Origin: Marinobacter pelagius
GTDB taxonomy: Bacteria > Pseudomonadota > Gammaproteobacteria > Pseudomonadales > Oleiphilaceae
Length of the DNA stretch: 64,000 bases
Assembly: GCF_003315345.1 (NCBI RefSeq)
Contig: NZ_QNRO01000020.1
Span: 18,596-82,595 of the forward strand
Direction: 5' to 3'
Under the pieces are notes generated by a model. It ran no database searches. It worked only from the letters and a program-made list of their open reading frames with translations, and had not been told where the DNA came from. The translations under genes were made by a program, and so were the position numbers. Positions 49,424 through 58,893 of this stretch are shown here, in pieces. Numbering within the stretch: the first letter of the stretch is position 1; each line of letters opens with the position of its first letter.

Positions 49424-50166
49424 GGGATTACCTCCGCTGGCGAGCCGTCCCGGATCAGCTTGCCATCGGTGAAAAACAGCACGCGATCCGCATACCGAGC
49501 GATATCCGGCTCATGGGTCACCATCAGAATGGTGATGCCCTTCTGTTCGCGGATGGATACAAGCTCCTTCATGATCTCCTCGGCCATGACAGTGTCCAGG
49601 TTGCCCGTGGGCTCATCCGCCAGCAAAACCGGTGGTTCGGTCACCAGGGCACGGGCAATCGCCACCCTCTGTTGCTGACCCCCGGAAAGCTGGGCAGAGA
49701 TCGAATGGGCCCGATCGGCCAGGCCAACGGTGGCAAGGGCTTGCATGGCCAGCTCATGACGCCGGGCTGGCCGGACTCCCTCGTAAATCAGCGGCAGTTC
49801 AACGTTACTCAGGGCACTGGTGCGAGGCAGCAGGTTGAAGCTCTGGAACACGAAGCCCATGAAATTACGACGCAGCAGGGCCAGCTCATCCCGGTCGAGG
49901 CCACCGACCTCAACACCCCGGAACCGGTATTCCCCGGAGGTGGGCACATCCAGGCAACCCAGAATGTTCATGCAGGTGGACTTGCCGGAGCCCGAAGGCC
50001 CCATGATGGCGACGAACTCGCCTGAACGGATACTCAGGCTGACACCATCCAGGGCACGAACCTCCGTCGCACCGCTGCCATAGATCTTGTAGATGTCGCG
50101 CATCTCGACCACGTACGGCGGGGGCCGCGATGTGGCCGACCTACCGACATTACTCCCTTCAGTCAT
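49420..50166 (-). CDS. MacB-type ABC ATPase
   Basis: A 248-residue ATPase with Walker A GPSGSGKST, signature [15 protein letters not shown], Walker B VLLADEPTGNLD and the switch His in MVTHEPD. It overlaps the adaptor gene by 4 bp and the permease by 4 bp, so the three are one translationally coupled operon. It powers mechanotransmission-type export. Confidence 0.95.
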   Translation of the reverse strand: MTEGSNVGRSATSRPPPYVVEMRDIYKIYGSGATEVRALDGVSLSIRSGEFVAIMGPSGSGKSTCMNILGCLDVPTSGEYRFRGVEVGGLDRDELALLRRNFMGFVFQSFNLLPRTSALSNVELPLIYEGVRPARRHELAMQALATVGLADRAHSISAQLSGGQQQRVAIARALVTEPPVLLADEPTGNLDTVMAEEIMKELVSIREQKGITILMVTHEPDIARYADRVLFFTDGKLIRDGSPAEVIP

Positions 50167-51413
50167 GGTTGCTCCGCCACCTGCATGCCGGTAATCACCG
50201 CATCGCCCTCTGCCAGCTCGTCACCGGGCAGTTCCGTGTATCGGCCATCGGAGGCTCCCGTTTGCACCACCACTCGGGAAGGTTCCCCATCACGCAGCAC
50301 CCATACCGTGTTGGAGGGTCCGACCCGGTTTCCGCCGGCGCGCGCTCCGGGATGACTGAAAAGCCCGCCACCGCGGCTATCCGTCGCCGGCGGGGTAAAA
50401 CGGAACGCCATATTCGGAATCCTCAGGACGTCCTCTCGCCGGCCGGTTTCGATGGTCGCGGTGGCCGTCATGCCCGGCTTGAGCAAACCGTCGCTGTTGT
50501 CCACGGAAAGCACGGTGGTGTAGGTAACCACGTTGTTCTCGACAGCCGGGTAAAGGTGAACCTTGAGTACTTCGGCAGAAAACTCCCGGCCGGACCACGC
50601 ATCCACGGTAAAGGTTGCCGACTGCCCGGCCTCCACCAGCCCGACATCCGCCTCGTCCATGGATACATGCAGCTCCATGGCATTCAGATCCTCTGCCAGC
50701 AGGAACAACACCGGGGTCTGGAAGCTGGCAGCCACGGTATTGCCGGGTTCGATGCTTCGCTGCAGAACCACACCATTGATTGGCGAGGTAATCACCGCTT
50801 TTTCCAGCCGGGTCCGGGCCTGAAGAACCGAGGCCTCCGCCTGCCTCACCGAGGCACGGGCATAGGCCAGTTTGGCTTCAGCCCGCTTGCGGGCGGCCAT
50901 GGCAGCATCCAGTTCTGCCTGGGCCGTAGTGCCCCGCTCACGCAACGCACTGATCCTGCGCTCATCCACCTGCGCTTCCTGCAGCGTCGCCCCGGCCTCT
51001 GCCACCGAAGCCCGTGACAGGGCAAGCTGGGCTTCGGCCTGTTCAAGCGCCACTTCCAGCTCATCAGTATCGAACAGAGCCAGTACCTCGCCTTCGGTCA
51101 CCTGGTCATTCTCGTCCACCAGAACGCGGGTGATCAGACCCGATATCTCAGCCCCCACCGTAACCTCGCTCTTGGGTTCAAGGCTGCCAGTAGCCGTTGC
51201 CGTCAGCACCATGTCGCCCCGGTCCAGGACATGGGTCTGCCACTGCACTTCACCATCATCCGGCCATAGCCACCAGGCAACAAACGCCAACAGTGCTGCG
51301 AGCACCAGCAGCCATATCAGCCGCCCGGCCCTCCCCCGCTTGCGCTCCGAGCGGATAACCCGATTGACCTCGTCCGCCATCTCCTGCCGGGACGTCTCGT
51401 TTCCCTGTTGCAT
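50163..51413 (-). CDS. MacA-type membrane-fusion protein
   Basis: A 416-residue adaptor with one N-terminal membrane helix (LIWLLVLAALLAFVAWWLW), a split lipoyl domain (GLITRVLVDENDQVTEGEVLALFDTDELE; ITSPINGVVLQRSIEPGNTV), an alpha-hairpin rich in Ala, Glu and Arg (about 105-185), and beta-barrel domains. ATG 51413 has AAGGAG 9 nt upstream and is chosen over 51437. It heads the macA-permease-thioesterase series; the needed outer-membrane channel is not encoded nearby. Confidence 0.92.
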   Translation of the reverse strand: MQQGNETSRQEMADEVNRVIRSERKRGRAGRLIWLLVLAALLAFVAWWLWPDDGEVQWQTHVLDRGDMVLTATATGSLEPKSEVTVGAEISGLITRVLVDENDQVTEGEVLALFDTDELEVALEQAEAQLALSRASVAEAGATLQEAQVDERRISALRERGTTAQAELDAAMAARKRAEAKLAYARASVRQAEASVLQARTRLEKAVITSPINGVVLQRSIEPGNTVAASFQTPVLFLLAEDLNAMELHVSMDEADVGLVEAGQSATFTVDAWSGREFSAEVLKVHLYPAVENNVVTYTTVLSVDNSDGLLKPGMTATATIETGRREDVLRIPNMAFRFTPPATDSRGGGLFSHPGARAGGNRVGPSNTVWVLRDGEPSRVVVQTGASDGRYTELPGDELAEGDAVITGMQVAEQP

Positions 51414-51768
51414 CAGATTCTCCTTCCAAACCGGCATACATTTACCACGGACATCAGAATATCAATATGCAACAAGGCTCCGCTGCAGGGCCAATGAAAA
51501 ACCAGGAGAATCAGAATTGCTGACAGGAAGAAGGAACGTGTTTGATATCCCCGAGGTCGCCAATGTCCAGATCCGGCAAGCATGGCCACGAAGAGCTGAT
51601 TTCCAGTACGGCAGAGTTGGCAAAAAGCCGGACAGCAGCGGCGCGTGTCATTGAAACTCCCCTCATGAAGGACTCTCTGGGGGCGAAAGAATATTGACGG
51701 GGAAACACACTGCTCTCTAGAGTTTAGACAAGTTACAACATCTGCCAATGAAAGGGAGTCTTCAAGAG
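51414..51768. other. 355-bp spacer between the macA-like gene and the K+ channel gene
   Basis: This divergent intergenic region must hold both promoters. I see no tRNA, clear terminator or strong promoter. The only coding candidate is the short minus-strand ORF at 51511-51651. Confidence 0.5.
51511..51651 (-). CDS. Possible 46-residue small protein
   Basis: MTRAAAVRLFANSAVLEISSSW... behind AGGGGAG, 5 nt from the ATG. No family is recognised. The ribosome site is the only positive evidence; it could be chance in a 355-bp gap. Confidence 0.25.
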   Translation of the reverse strand: MTRAAAVRLFANSAVLEISSSWPCLPDLDIGDLGDIKHVPSSCQQF

Positions 51769-52647
51769 ATGCCACCCCCCAATCTTGAACCCGCCGAAAT
51801 CGGTTTTCGTACACGGCTTTTCAAGTTGCTTTTTGAGTCCGACAGTCGTGCGGCCCGGGCTTTCGATATCGCACTGGTCATTCTGATCTTCCTCAGTGTT
51901 GGCATCATCATGCTCGACAGCATTGAAAGCTACCATCAACGCTTCGGTGACCTGTTTTTCTATATAGAATGGGCCATCACCATTGCTTTCACGATCGAAC
52001 TCGCGCTCAGGATCTATTGCCTCCAAAAGCCCTGGCTCTACCTGAAAAGTTTCTATGGCGTTATCGACGTGCTGGCGATCATGCCGTCGTGGCTAACCCT
52101 GATCATACCGGGCTCCCAGACGCTGATTGTCGTCCGACTGCTGCGTGCGCTCAGGTTGTTCCGGGTTCTGGACATGATGGTTCTGGAGGGGGAAAAACGG
52201 CTCCTGCTGGACGCGATGATCCGAAGCAGGCATCAGATCCTGCTGTTCCTGTTCAGTGTTCTGCTCCTTGTAACGATTTTCTCGTCCCTTCTTTATCTGA
52301 TCGAACCGGCGGAGGCCGGATTCACCAGCATTCCAACCGCTATCTACTGGGGCATTGTCACGCTGACCACCGTCGGTTATGGCGACATAACGCCTGTTAC
52401 CCCTCTCGGACAATTCATATCGGTGGCAATAATGCTGTCCGGTTATTCGATCATTGCCCTGCCAGTGGGGATCTTCTCCGCCGAGGTGATCCGGGCCCTG
52501 CGTGAGGAGCGCTACTCCCATGAGGCCTGCCCCGGCTGTGGCAGGGATCATCATGAAAGAGATGCCCGGTACTGCAAATTCTGCGGAACCTGGCTCGATG
52601 AAGACACCATTGATCCGCGCAACAGAAGAAAAAGCCCCGAGGCCTGA
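51769..52647 (+). CDS. Voltage-gated-type K+ channel with C-terminal zinc ribbon
   Basis: A 292-residue, six-helix ion channel. The charged S4 helix is VVRLLRALRLFRVLDM. The pore has the K+ filter TTVGYGD at about 200-206. After the last helix come a short linker and a C4 zinc ribbon, CPGC...CKFC (Cys 254, 257, 269, 272). AAGGGAG is 10 nt before ATG 51769; the ATG 21 nt earlier has no ribosome site. The ribbon could assist assembly or sense metal or redox state; that is inference. The terminator at 52631-52661 overlaps its last codons. Confidence 0.88.
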   Translation: MPPPNLEPAEIGFRTRLFKLLFESDSRAARAFDIALVILIFLSVGIIMLDSIESYHQRFGDLFFYIEWAITIAFTIELALRIYCLQKPWLYLKSFYGVIDVLAIMPSWLTLIIPGSQTLIVVRLLRALRLFRVLDMMVLEGEKRLLLDAMIRSRHQILLFLFSVLLLVTIFSSLLYLIEPAEAGFTSIPTAIYWGIVTLTTVGYGDITPVTPLGQFISVAIMLSGYSIIALPVGIFSAEVIRALREERYSHEACPGCGRDHHERDARYCKFCGTWLDEDTIDPRNRRKSPEA

Positions 52648-52661
52648 GACCCCGGGGCTTT
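52631..52661 (+). terminator. Terminator overlapping the end of the K+ channel gene
   Basis: AAAGCCCCG (52631-52639) pairs with CGGGGCTTT (52653-52661). The left arm encodes the final residues of the channel. The T-run is short (three), so strength is moderate. Confidence 0.6.
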
Positions 52662-52691
52662 CGTGGGCGAGTTTGCTGAACCGGGAGCTTA

Positions 52692-53462
52692 TTACTGCTC
52701 CACAAACGCTCGCTCGATTACATAATGGCCCATGTCGCCGCCCCGGGCCTCACGGAATCCCATTTTATCCAGGATCGCACAGGTGTCCTTGAGCATGCTC
52801 GGGCTGCCGCAGATCATGAAACGGTCGGTGTCAGGATTGAAATCCGGAAGTCCCAGATCCCGCGTGATCTTGCCGGATTCCATAGCGTCAGTCAGGCGAC
52901 CCTCGTTACGGAACGGCTCGCGGGTGACGGTCGGGTAGTACAACAAATTGCCCTTGACCATCTCTCCAAAGAATTCGTTCTCCGGCAGCTCCTCAATCTC
53001 CTTCTGATAGGCCAGCTCGGAGATATAGCGCACACCGTGGGTCAGGATCACCTTATCAAAGGCCTCGTAGACTTCCGGATCCTTGATGATGCTCATGAAC
53101 GGCGCCAGGCCGGTACCTGTGCTGATCAGCCACAGGTTCTTGCCCGGCAGCAGGTTGTCCAGCACAAGCGTTCCGGTCGGCTTCTTGCTGAGCAGGATCT
53201 CGTCGCCCGGCTTGATCTGTTGCAGGCGCGAGGTCAGCGGGCCGTCCGGTACCTTGATGGAGAAGAACTCCAGCTCTTCCTCGTAATTGGCGCTGGCGAT
53301 ACTGTAGGCGCGCATCAGCGGCTTGCCGTCGGTCTCGAGGCCAATCATCACGAAATGACCGTTCTTGAACCGGAAGCCCGGATCGCGACTGGTCTTGAAG
53401 CTGAACAGGGTGTCGTTCCAGTGGTGGACGCTGGTGACCGTTTCTTTCATCAGGTTGCTCAT
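52692..53462 (-). CDS. fpr: Ferredoxin/flavodoxin-NADP+ reductase
   Basis: A 256-residue FAD enzyme. The FAD-binding RAYSIASANYEEELEFFSIKV block and the NADP-binding STGTGLAPFMSIIKDPEVY and MICGSPSMLKDTCAIL blocks match bacterial Fpr. ATG 53462 (MSNLMKETV) is preceded by GAGG and gives the family N-terminus. It exchanges electrons between NADPH and ferredoxin or flavodoxin, notably in oxidative-stress and Fe-S repair. It is divergent from a FinR-like LysR regulator, the pairing seen in Pseudomonas. Confidence 0.94.
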   Translation of the reverse strand: MSNLMKETVTSVHHWNDTLFSFKTSRDPGFRFKNGHFVMIGLETDGKPLMRAYSIASANYEEELEFFSIKVPDGPLTSRLQQIKPGDEILLSKKPTGTLVLDNLLPGKNLWLISTGTGLAPFMSIIKDPEVYEAFDKVILTHGVRYISELAYQKEIEELPENEFFGEMVKGNLLYYPTVTREPFRNEGRLTDAMESGKITRDLGLPDFNPDTDRFMICGSPSMLKDTCAILDKMGFREARGGDMGHYVIERAFVEQ

Positions 53463-53552
53463 GTAAACCTCGTACCTGCGCTCAAGCAAAAAGCGTGAAT
53501 CGTCTGAATATCAATTGCCTGAAGTTTAACCCACGTTTAACCTATCGATGAA

Positions 53553-53567
53553 ATGGGATATACCCAT
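53553..53567. promoter_or_regulatory. Palindromic operator candidate between fpr and finR
   Basis: ATGGGATATACCCAT is a perfect 5-bp inverted repeat with a 5-bp spacer in the 142-bp divergent region. Its spacing suits a LysR-type dimer site (T-N11-A-like). Probable target of the FinR-like regulator. Confidence 0.55.
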
Positions 53568-53604
53568 AACCTTATTCGACAAAATCGATTTATGGCGCTT
53601 CCTT

Positions 53605-54489
53605 ATGAAATTCAGTTTCCGTCAGCTTGAGGTCTTCCTCGCCGCTGCCCACTTCCAGAACATCACCCGGGCCGCCGATTCCCTCGCCATGTCCCAATCC
53701 GCGGCCAGCAGCGCCCTGAAGGAGCTGGAAAGCCAGTTCGATATTCAGCTCTTTGACCGGGTTGGCAAACGCCTTCAACTCAACGAACTCGGGCGCCTGT
53801 ACCGGCCCAAGGTGGAATCGGTGCTTGCCCAGGCCGGGGAACTGGAACAGGCCTTCAGTAAACATTCAGAAGTAGGCGCCCTCAAGGTCGGCGCCACATT
53901 GACTATCGGTAACTATCTGGCCGTCGGCGTCATGGCCCAATACATGAATACCCCTACCCGGCCTCGGGTCTCCCTGGAGGTGGCCAACACCAGCACCATT
54001 GCCCGGCGGGTGAAGGATTTCGAGCTGGATATCGGTCTGATCGAAGGGGAACTGCAGTCCTCCGAGCTGGAGATGATCCCCTGGCGGGAAGACGAGCTGG
54101 TGGTGTTCTGCTCCCCTACCCACCCATTGGCCAGCAAGGGCAAACTGACCGACGACGATCTGCGGGAAGCCACCTGGATCATGCGCGAACAGGGCTCCGG
54201 CACCCGCCAGAGCTTCGAACGCGGCATGCACGGCCTGCTGCCGGATCTGAATGTGTTGCTGGAACTGGAGCACACCGAAGCGATCAAGCGGGCGGTGGAA
54301 GCGGACCTGGGCATCGGTTGCCTGTCACAGGTGGTCCTGGTCGATGCCTTCCGCCGTGGCAGTCTGGTGCCGCTGGAAGTGCCGGAGCACCGGCGGTTTG
54401 ACCGGCAATTTTACTTCATCCTGCACAAGCAGAAGTACCGGAGTGCGGGGATTGATGCGTGGATGGAGCTTTGTCGGGGGTTGGAGTGA
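53605..54489 (+). CDS. finR: LysR-family regulator, FinR-like
   Basis: A 294-residue LysR regulator. The N-terminal winged HTH (MKFSFRQLEVFLAAAHFQNITRAADSLAMSQSAASSALKELE) is followed by a periplasmic-binding-like effector domain. M at 53605 opens the canonical RQLxVF start; the earlier frame from 53548 adds 19 non-family residues. Divergence from fpr is the basis for the FinR name, where FinR activates fpr under oxidative stress. The effector is unknown. Confidence 0.78.
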   Translation: MKFSFRQLEVFLAAAHFQNITRAADSLAMSQSAASSALKELESQFDIQLFDRVGKRLQLNELGRLYRPKVESVLAQAGELEQAFSKHSEVGALKVGATLTIGNYLAVGVMAQYMNTPTRPRVSLEVANTSTIARRVKDFELDIGLIEGELQSSELEMIPWREDELVVFCSPTHPLASKGKLTDDDLREATWIMREQGSGTRQSFERGMHGLLPDLNVLLELEHTEAIKRAVEADLGIGCLSQVVLVDAFRRGSLVPLEVPEHRRFDRQFYFILHKQKYRSAGIDAWMELCRGLE

Positions 54490-54499
54490 AGATAAAGAC

Positions 54500-54529
54500 G
54501 GGGTCAGATGAAAGCTTTCATCAGACCCC
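54500..54529. repeat. GGGGTCAGA palindrome (family member 5)
   Basis: GGGGTCAGATGAAAG with its complement CTTTCATCAGACCCC, one mismatch. It begins 10 bp after the finR-like stop and could end its transcript. Confidence 0.85.
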
Positions 54530-54546
54530 AATTTGGGGCCGAACTC

Positions 54547-54576
54547 GGGGTCTGAAGAAAGCCTTCTTCTGACCCC
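54547..54576. repeat. GGGGTCTGA palindrome (family member 6)
   Basis: GGGGTCTGAAGAAAG paired with CCTTCTTCTGACCCC, imperfect at two positions. It is adjacent to the previous copy, giving two tandem elements between convergent finR-like and miaE. Confidence 0.8.
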
Positions 54577-54593
54577 TCCTTGGGTTGAACCCC

Positions 54594-55199
54594 CTAGCCC
54601 ACCGGCCCACTATGGAAGCGAAATTCACTGTCCGGCGCCTCGATCAACTCCTTCTCGATCGCCAGAAACTCCCCCAGCCGCTCATCCACGGGCCCGCCAT
54701 TGGCCTGCACCGCCAGCTTCAGGTAATCCTGGTAATGCCGCGCTTCGGACTTCAACAGGCCGTTATAAAAATCCGCCAGCTTGTCATCCAGGAACGGCGC
54801 CAGTGCGGCAAAACGCTCGCAGGAGCGGGCCTCGATAATCGCACCGACAATCAGCACATCCACCAGCCGCTCAGGATCCTCAGTGCGCACGGCCTGCCGA
54901 AGCCCGGCGGCATACCGTGCAGGCGAGAGGTGGCCATAGTCCACGCCGCGCTTGTTCATGATCGCCAGCACCTGTTCGAAATGGCGTAACTCTTCCCGCG
55001 CCAGCCGGGACATCTTGTTCAGCAGGTCGCTGTTGTCCACATAACGGTACATCAGGCTCAGCGCCGTTGAAGCCGCTTTTTTCTCGCAATGGGCATGATC
55101 GATCAGCAGCAGGTCCTGGTTGGCCAGAGCGTTGTCGATCCACTTCTGGGGGGTGCGGCACGGGAGGAAATCGTGAATCTCTTGCAGGGCGTCAGTCAT
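54594..55199 (-). CDS. miaE: tRNA-(ms2io6A37) hydroxylase
   Basis: A 201-residue non-heme di-iron monooxygenase hydroxylating the isopentenyl group of A37-modified tRNAs. The iron ligands fit EELRHFE, EARSCERF and SEARHYQDYL. Start matches the family (MTDALQEIHDFLPCRTP). It is monocistronic, facing finR-like across the tandem palindromes. Confidence 0.92.
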   Translation of the reverse strand: MTDALQEIHDFLPCRTPQKWIDNALANQDLLLIDHAHCEKKAASTALSLMYRYVDNSDLLNKMSRLAREELRHFEQVLAIMNKRGVDYGHLSPARYAAGLRQAVRTEDPERLVDVLIVGAIIEARSCERFAALAPFLDDKLADFYNGLLKSEARHYQDYLKLAVQANGGPVDERLGEFLAIEKELIEAPDSEFRFHSGPVG

Positions 55200-55317
55200 A
55201 TCGGATTTTGGGGCTGAAAATTGGGGAGGCCGGAGTATAACGCACCTAGCAGACTTCTCCGACCTCTGTCCAACTTAACTTTGTAAGGGGTTTCCTATAG
55301 AATGCAGCGCCAGTTTA

Positions 55318-55381
55318 GGGAGTCTCTGAATAAACCCTGAATACCCCGACCCAAGATTTCAGGCATTATTCAGAGGCTCCC
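55318..55381. repeat. 64-bp inverted-repeat element in the acnB leader
   Basis: Arms GGGAGTCTCTGAATAA (55318-55333) and TTATTCAGAGGCTCCC (55366-55381) pair over 16 positions with one G-U in RNA, around a 32-nt loop. Terminal inverted repeats of this kind are typical of small non-autonomous elements (MITEs). It ends 77 bp before the acnB start, so it could also act in the leader mRNA. No target-site duplication is clear. Confidence 0.65.
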
Positions 55382-55457
55382 GTGGCCTTTTCGCCATAAA
55401 ACTCCCGCCAGGCATGATGCCTACCGCGGGACATTCCAACTGATGAGGGTCCATATC

Positions 55458-58052
55458 GTGTTAGAAGCCTATCGTGAACACGTTGCCGAACGTGAAGCCC
55501 TGGGTATCCCCCCCAAGCCCCTGAACGCCGAGCAGACCGCAGCCCTGGTTGAGCTGCTGAAGAACCCGCCGGCGGGTGAAGAGGAAACCCTGGTATACCT
55601 GCTGGAAAACCGCATTCCGCCGGGCGTGGACGAAGCTGCCTACGTCAAGGCCGCCTTCCTGTCCGCCATCGCCAAAGGCGAAGCTACCTCCCCGCTGATC
55701 AGCAAGGAATACGCTGTAAAACTGCTGGGCATGATGCAGGGTGGTTACAACATCGAGACTCTGGTTGGACTGCTGGACGACAGTGAACTGGCCGAACTGG
55801 CTGGTGAGCAGCTGAAGAAAACCCTGCTGATGTTCGACGCCTTCAACGACGTGAAGGAAAAGATGGACGCCGGCAACGCCGTCGCCAAGTCTGTTGTTGA
55901 GTCCTGGGCCAACGCCGAGTGGTTCACCAACAAGAAGAAGGTTCCCGAGAGTACCAAGATGGTGGTGTTCAAGGTTACCGGCGAAACCAACACCGACGAC
56001 CTGTCCCCGGCTCCGGATGCCTGGTCCCGCCCGGACATCCCGCTCCACGCCCGCGCTGCCTACAAGATGGAACGCGACGGCCTGAAGCCGGAAGAGCCCG
56101 GCGTAACTGGCCCGATGAGCCAGATCGACGAAATCAAATCCAAGGGCCTGCCAGTTGCCTTCGTAGGTGACGTGGTCGGTACCGGTTCTTCCCGTAAGTC
56201 TGCCACCAACTCTGTTCTGTGGTTCTTCGGTGAAGACATCCCGGGTGTGCCGAACAAGCGTGCCGGCGGTGTCTGCATTGGTAACAAGGTTGCCCCGATC
56301 TTCTTCAACACCATGGAAGATGCCGGCGCCCTGGTCTTCGAAGCCCCGGTCGACGACATGAACATGGGCGACGTGATCGAGATCCGCCCGTACGAAGGCA
56401 AGATCCTGAACGAAGCCGGCGAGACCATCTCCGAGTTCAAGTTCAAGTCCGACGTGATCCTGGACGAAGTGCAGGCCGGCGGCCGTATCCCGCTGATCAT
56501 CGGTCGTGGCCTGACCAACAAGGCTCGCCAGGCCCTGGGCATGGGCGCCACTGACATCTTCCGTCTGCCGAAGGATCCGGAAGCCGGCACCAAAGGCTTC
56601 ACCCTGGCACAGAAGATGGTCGGCAAGGCCTGTGGCCTCGAAGAAGGCAAAGGCGTTCGTCCGAACACCTACTGCGAGCCGCACATGACCACCGTCGGCT
56701 CCCAGGACACCACTGGCCCGATGACCCGTGACGAGCTGAAAGACCTGGCGTGTCTGGGCTTCCAGGCCGATCTGGTCATGCAGTCCTTCTGTCACACCGC
56801 TGCGTATCCGAAGCCGGTTGACGTTGAAATGCAGCACACCATGCCGGACTTCATCCGTACCCGTGGCGGTGTTTCCCTGCGTCCGGGCGACGGTATCATC
56901 CACTCCTGGCTGAACCGCATGCTGCTGCCGGACACCGTCGGTACCGGTGGTGACTCCCACACCCGCTTCCCGATGGGCATCTCCTTCCCGGCCGGTTCCG
57001 GTCTGGTAGCCTTCGCTGCTGCCACCGGTGTTATGCCGCTGGACATGCCGGAATCTGTTCTGGTTCGCTTCAAGGGCGAGATGCAGCCGGGTATCACCCT
57101 GCGTGACCTGGTACACGCGATCCCGCTGTACGGCATCAAGCAGGGCATGCTGACCGTCGAGAAGAAGGGCAAGATCAACGAATTCTCCGGTCGCATCCTG
57201 GAAATCGAAGGTCTGGAACACCTGACCGTCGAGCAGGCATTCGAACTGTCTGACGCCTCTGCCGAGCGCTCCGCGGCCGGTTGTACCATCAACCTGTCTG
57301 AAGAGTCCGTGGCCGAGTACCTGCGCTCCAACATCACCATGCTGCGCTGGATGATTGCCGAAGGTTATGGTGATCCGCGTACCCTGGAGCGTCGCGCCCA
57401 GCAGATGGAAGAGTGGCTGAACGATCCGAAGCTGATGCGTGCCGACAAGGACGCGGAATACGCCCACGTGATCGAGATCGATCTGGCCGACATCAAAGAG
57501 CCGATTGTTTGCTGCCCGAACGACCCGGACGACGCCAAGTTCCTGTCCGAAGTCGCTGGCGACAAGGTGGACGAAGTATTCATCGGTTCCTGCATGACCA
57601 ACATCGGTCACTTCCGGGCCGCTGGTAAGCTGCTGGAGCAGCACAAGGGCGCCCTGAGCACCCGTCTGTGGATGTCTCCGCCCACCAAGATGGACCAGCA
57701 GCAGCTGATGGAAGAAGGTTACTTCAACACCTACGGCACCGCCGGTGTTCGCACCGAAATGCCGGGCTGCTCCCTGTGCATGGGTAACCAGGCACGTGTG
57801 GCTCCGAAGTCGACCGTTCTGTCCACCTCCACCCGTAACTTCCCGAACCGCCTGGGTGATGGTGCCAACGTGTACCTGACCTCCGCGGAACTGGCAGCTG
57901 TGGGCGCGGTACTGGGCAAACTCCCGACTCCGCAGGAGTACATGGAGTACGCCAAGGACCTGAACAGCATGTCGAAAGAGATCTACCGTTATCTCAACTT
58001 CGACCAGATGGAGGAGTACACCAAGAAGGCGTCCGAGGCCAGCGTTGCCTAA
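55458..58052 (+). CDS. acnB: Bifunctional aconitate hydratase 2/2-methylisocitrate dehydratase
   Basis: An 864-residue AcnB. The N-terminal HEAT-like domain ([29 protein letters not shown]...) is diagnostic of AcnB. The [4Fe-4S] ligands are in the C-terminal half, [14 protein letters not shown] and [11 protein letters not shown]. The start is taken as GTG 55458 (encoding MLEAYREH) with GAGGG 8 nt upstream; the ATG at 55443 lies on top of that ribosome site. It interconverts citrate and isocitrate. AcnB apoprotein can bind mRNA in E. coli, and a large hairpin element lies in this gene's own leader. Confidence 0.96.
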   Translation: MLEAYREHVAEREALGIPPKPLNAEQTAALVELLKNPPAGEEETLVYLLENRIPPGVDEAAYVKAAFLSAIAKGEATSPLISKEYAVKLLGMMQGGYNIETLVGLLDDSELAELAGEQLKKTLLMFDAFNDVKEKMDAGNAVAKSVVESWANAEWFTNKKKVPESTKMVVFKVTGETNTDDLSPAPDAWSRPDIPLHARAAYKMERDGLKPEEPGVTGPMSQIDEIKSKGLPVAFVGDVVGTGSSRKSATNSVLWFFGEDIPGVPNKRAGGVCIGNKVAPIFFNTMEDAGALVFEAPVDDMNMGDVIEIRPYEGKILNEAGETISEFKFKSDVILDEVQAGGRIPLIIGRGLTNKARQALGMGATDIFRLPKDPEAGTKGFTLAQKMVGKACGLEEGKGVRPNTYCEPHMTTVGSQDTTGPMTRDELKDLACLGFQADLVMQSFCHTAAYPKPVDVEMQHTMPDFIRTRGGVSLRPGDGIIHSWLNRMLLPDTVGTGGDSHTRFPMGISFPAGSGLVAFAAATGVMPLDMPESVLVRFKGEMQPGITLRDLVHAIPLYGIKQGMLTVEKKGKINEFSGRILEIEGLEHLTVEQAFELSDASAERSAAGCTINLSEESVAEYLRSNITMLRWMIAEGYGDPRTLERRAQQMEEWLNDPKLMRADKDAEYAHVIEIDLADIKEPIVCCPNDPDDAKFLSEVAGDKVDEVFIGSCMTNIGHFRAAGKLLEQHKGALSTRLWMSPPTKMDQQQLMEEGYFNTYGTAGVRTEMPGCSLCMGNQARVAPKSTVLSTSTRNFPNRLGDGANVYLTSAELAAVGAVLGKLPTPQEYMEYAKDLNSMSKEIYRYLNFDQMEEYTKKASEASVA

Positions 58053-58076
58053 GTCGCTTTTGGAGTAACCTCCAGC

Positions 58077-58108
58077 AAAAACGCCAGCTCTCGGGCTGGC
58101 GTTTTTTT
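58077..58108 (+). terminator. Intrinsic terminator of acnB
   Basis: AAAAACGCCAGC pairs with GCTGGCGTTTTT around a 6-nt loop, with seven T. It is 24 bp past the acnB stop and also meets the convergent TSUP gene. Confidence 0.92.
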
Positions 58109-58133
58109 ATGCTCCCTTCCCCGCTCCCTGGCA

Positions 58134-58880
58134 TCAGTAAAGGATCAGTCGTACCAGGATCGCCGCCACCATGACCAGCGTCAGCCATTTCACCCATTGA
58201 GCGCCCCGGCTGCTCAGATTGACCTTGACCGCCAGGAAGGCTCCCACGATGTTCCCCAATGCCAGTGTCAGACCCATCCCCCACCGCACCTGATCGTTGA
58301 GTGCGAAAATCAGCAATGCCGGCAGGGTATAGAGCAGGATGATCGACACCTTGAACACATTCACCTGGGGCAGGTCGATTTTCAGGATCCGGTACAGCAC
58401 CACCAGGAACAGTGCCCCGACCCCGACCTGGATAAACCCGCCATAGAGACCGATCAGAAACATCGCCAGGTAGATGACCGGCCCGAGCCGGTCCGTGGTG
58501 AGTGGCCGGGTATCCAGTTTTGGCTGCGGCAACAGCATGAACACCGATACGCCGATCATGGCAAGGATGAGCACCAGCTCGAAAACGGCATCCGGGACCC
58601 AGGTGGCGATCCAGGCCCCGAACAGGGAACCAATGACGGCAGGTACCGCGAGGTAAAGGCTGACCCTCAGGTTACCGTGCCCCATACGGCGGAAACCGCT
58701 GACCGCAGTGATGCTCTGGAGGGTTATTGCCACCCGGTTCGTGCCATTGGCCACCTGGGGTGGAAGCCCCAGGAACATCAGCAACGGCAGGGTCAGCATG
58801 GAACCGCCGGCCGACAGCACATTGATAAACCCGGCGATGCCTCCGATGGCCAGAAGAGCCAGCACTTCCGAAATGGTCAT
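58134..58880 (-). CDS. TSUP (TauE/SafE) family exporter
   Basis: A 248-residue membrane protein with about eight helices and the TSUP blocks IAGFINVLSAGGSMLTLPLLMFLGLPPQVANGTNR and GLYGGFIQVGVGAL. TSUP members transport sulfite, sulfonates or related anions out of or into the cell. ATG 58880 has GGAG 8 nt upstream. It is 13 bp downstream of the TRAP permease and belongs to the same operon. Confidence 0.88.
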   Translation of the reverse strand: MTISEVLALLAIGGIAGFINVLSAGGSMLTLPLLMFLGLPPQVANGTNRVAITLQSITAVSGFRRMGHGNLRVSLYLAVPAVIGSLFGAWIATWVPDAVFELVLILAMIGVSVFMLLPQPKLDTRPLTTDRLGPVIYLAMFLIGLYGGFIQVGVGALFLVVLYRILKIDLPQVNVFKVSIILLYTLPALLIFALNDQVRWGMGLTLALGNIVGAFLAVKVNLSSRGAQWVKWLTLVMVAAILVRLILY

Positions 58881-58893
58881 GGACGCAGCTCCG

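Noticed and set aside
55443..55457. ATG 55443 as the acnB start
   Set aside because: It overlaps the only good ribosome site (GAGGG), and homology starts at GTG 55458.
55461..57644. Long minus-strand open frame (727 codons) antisense to acnB
   Set aside because: Explained by codon bias of acnB on the other strand; no domain and no ribosome site.
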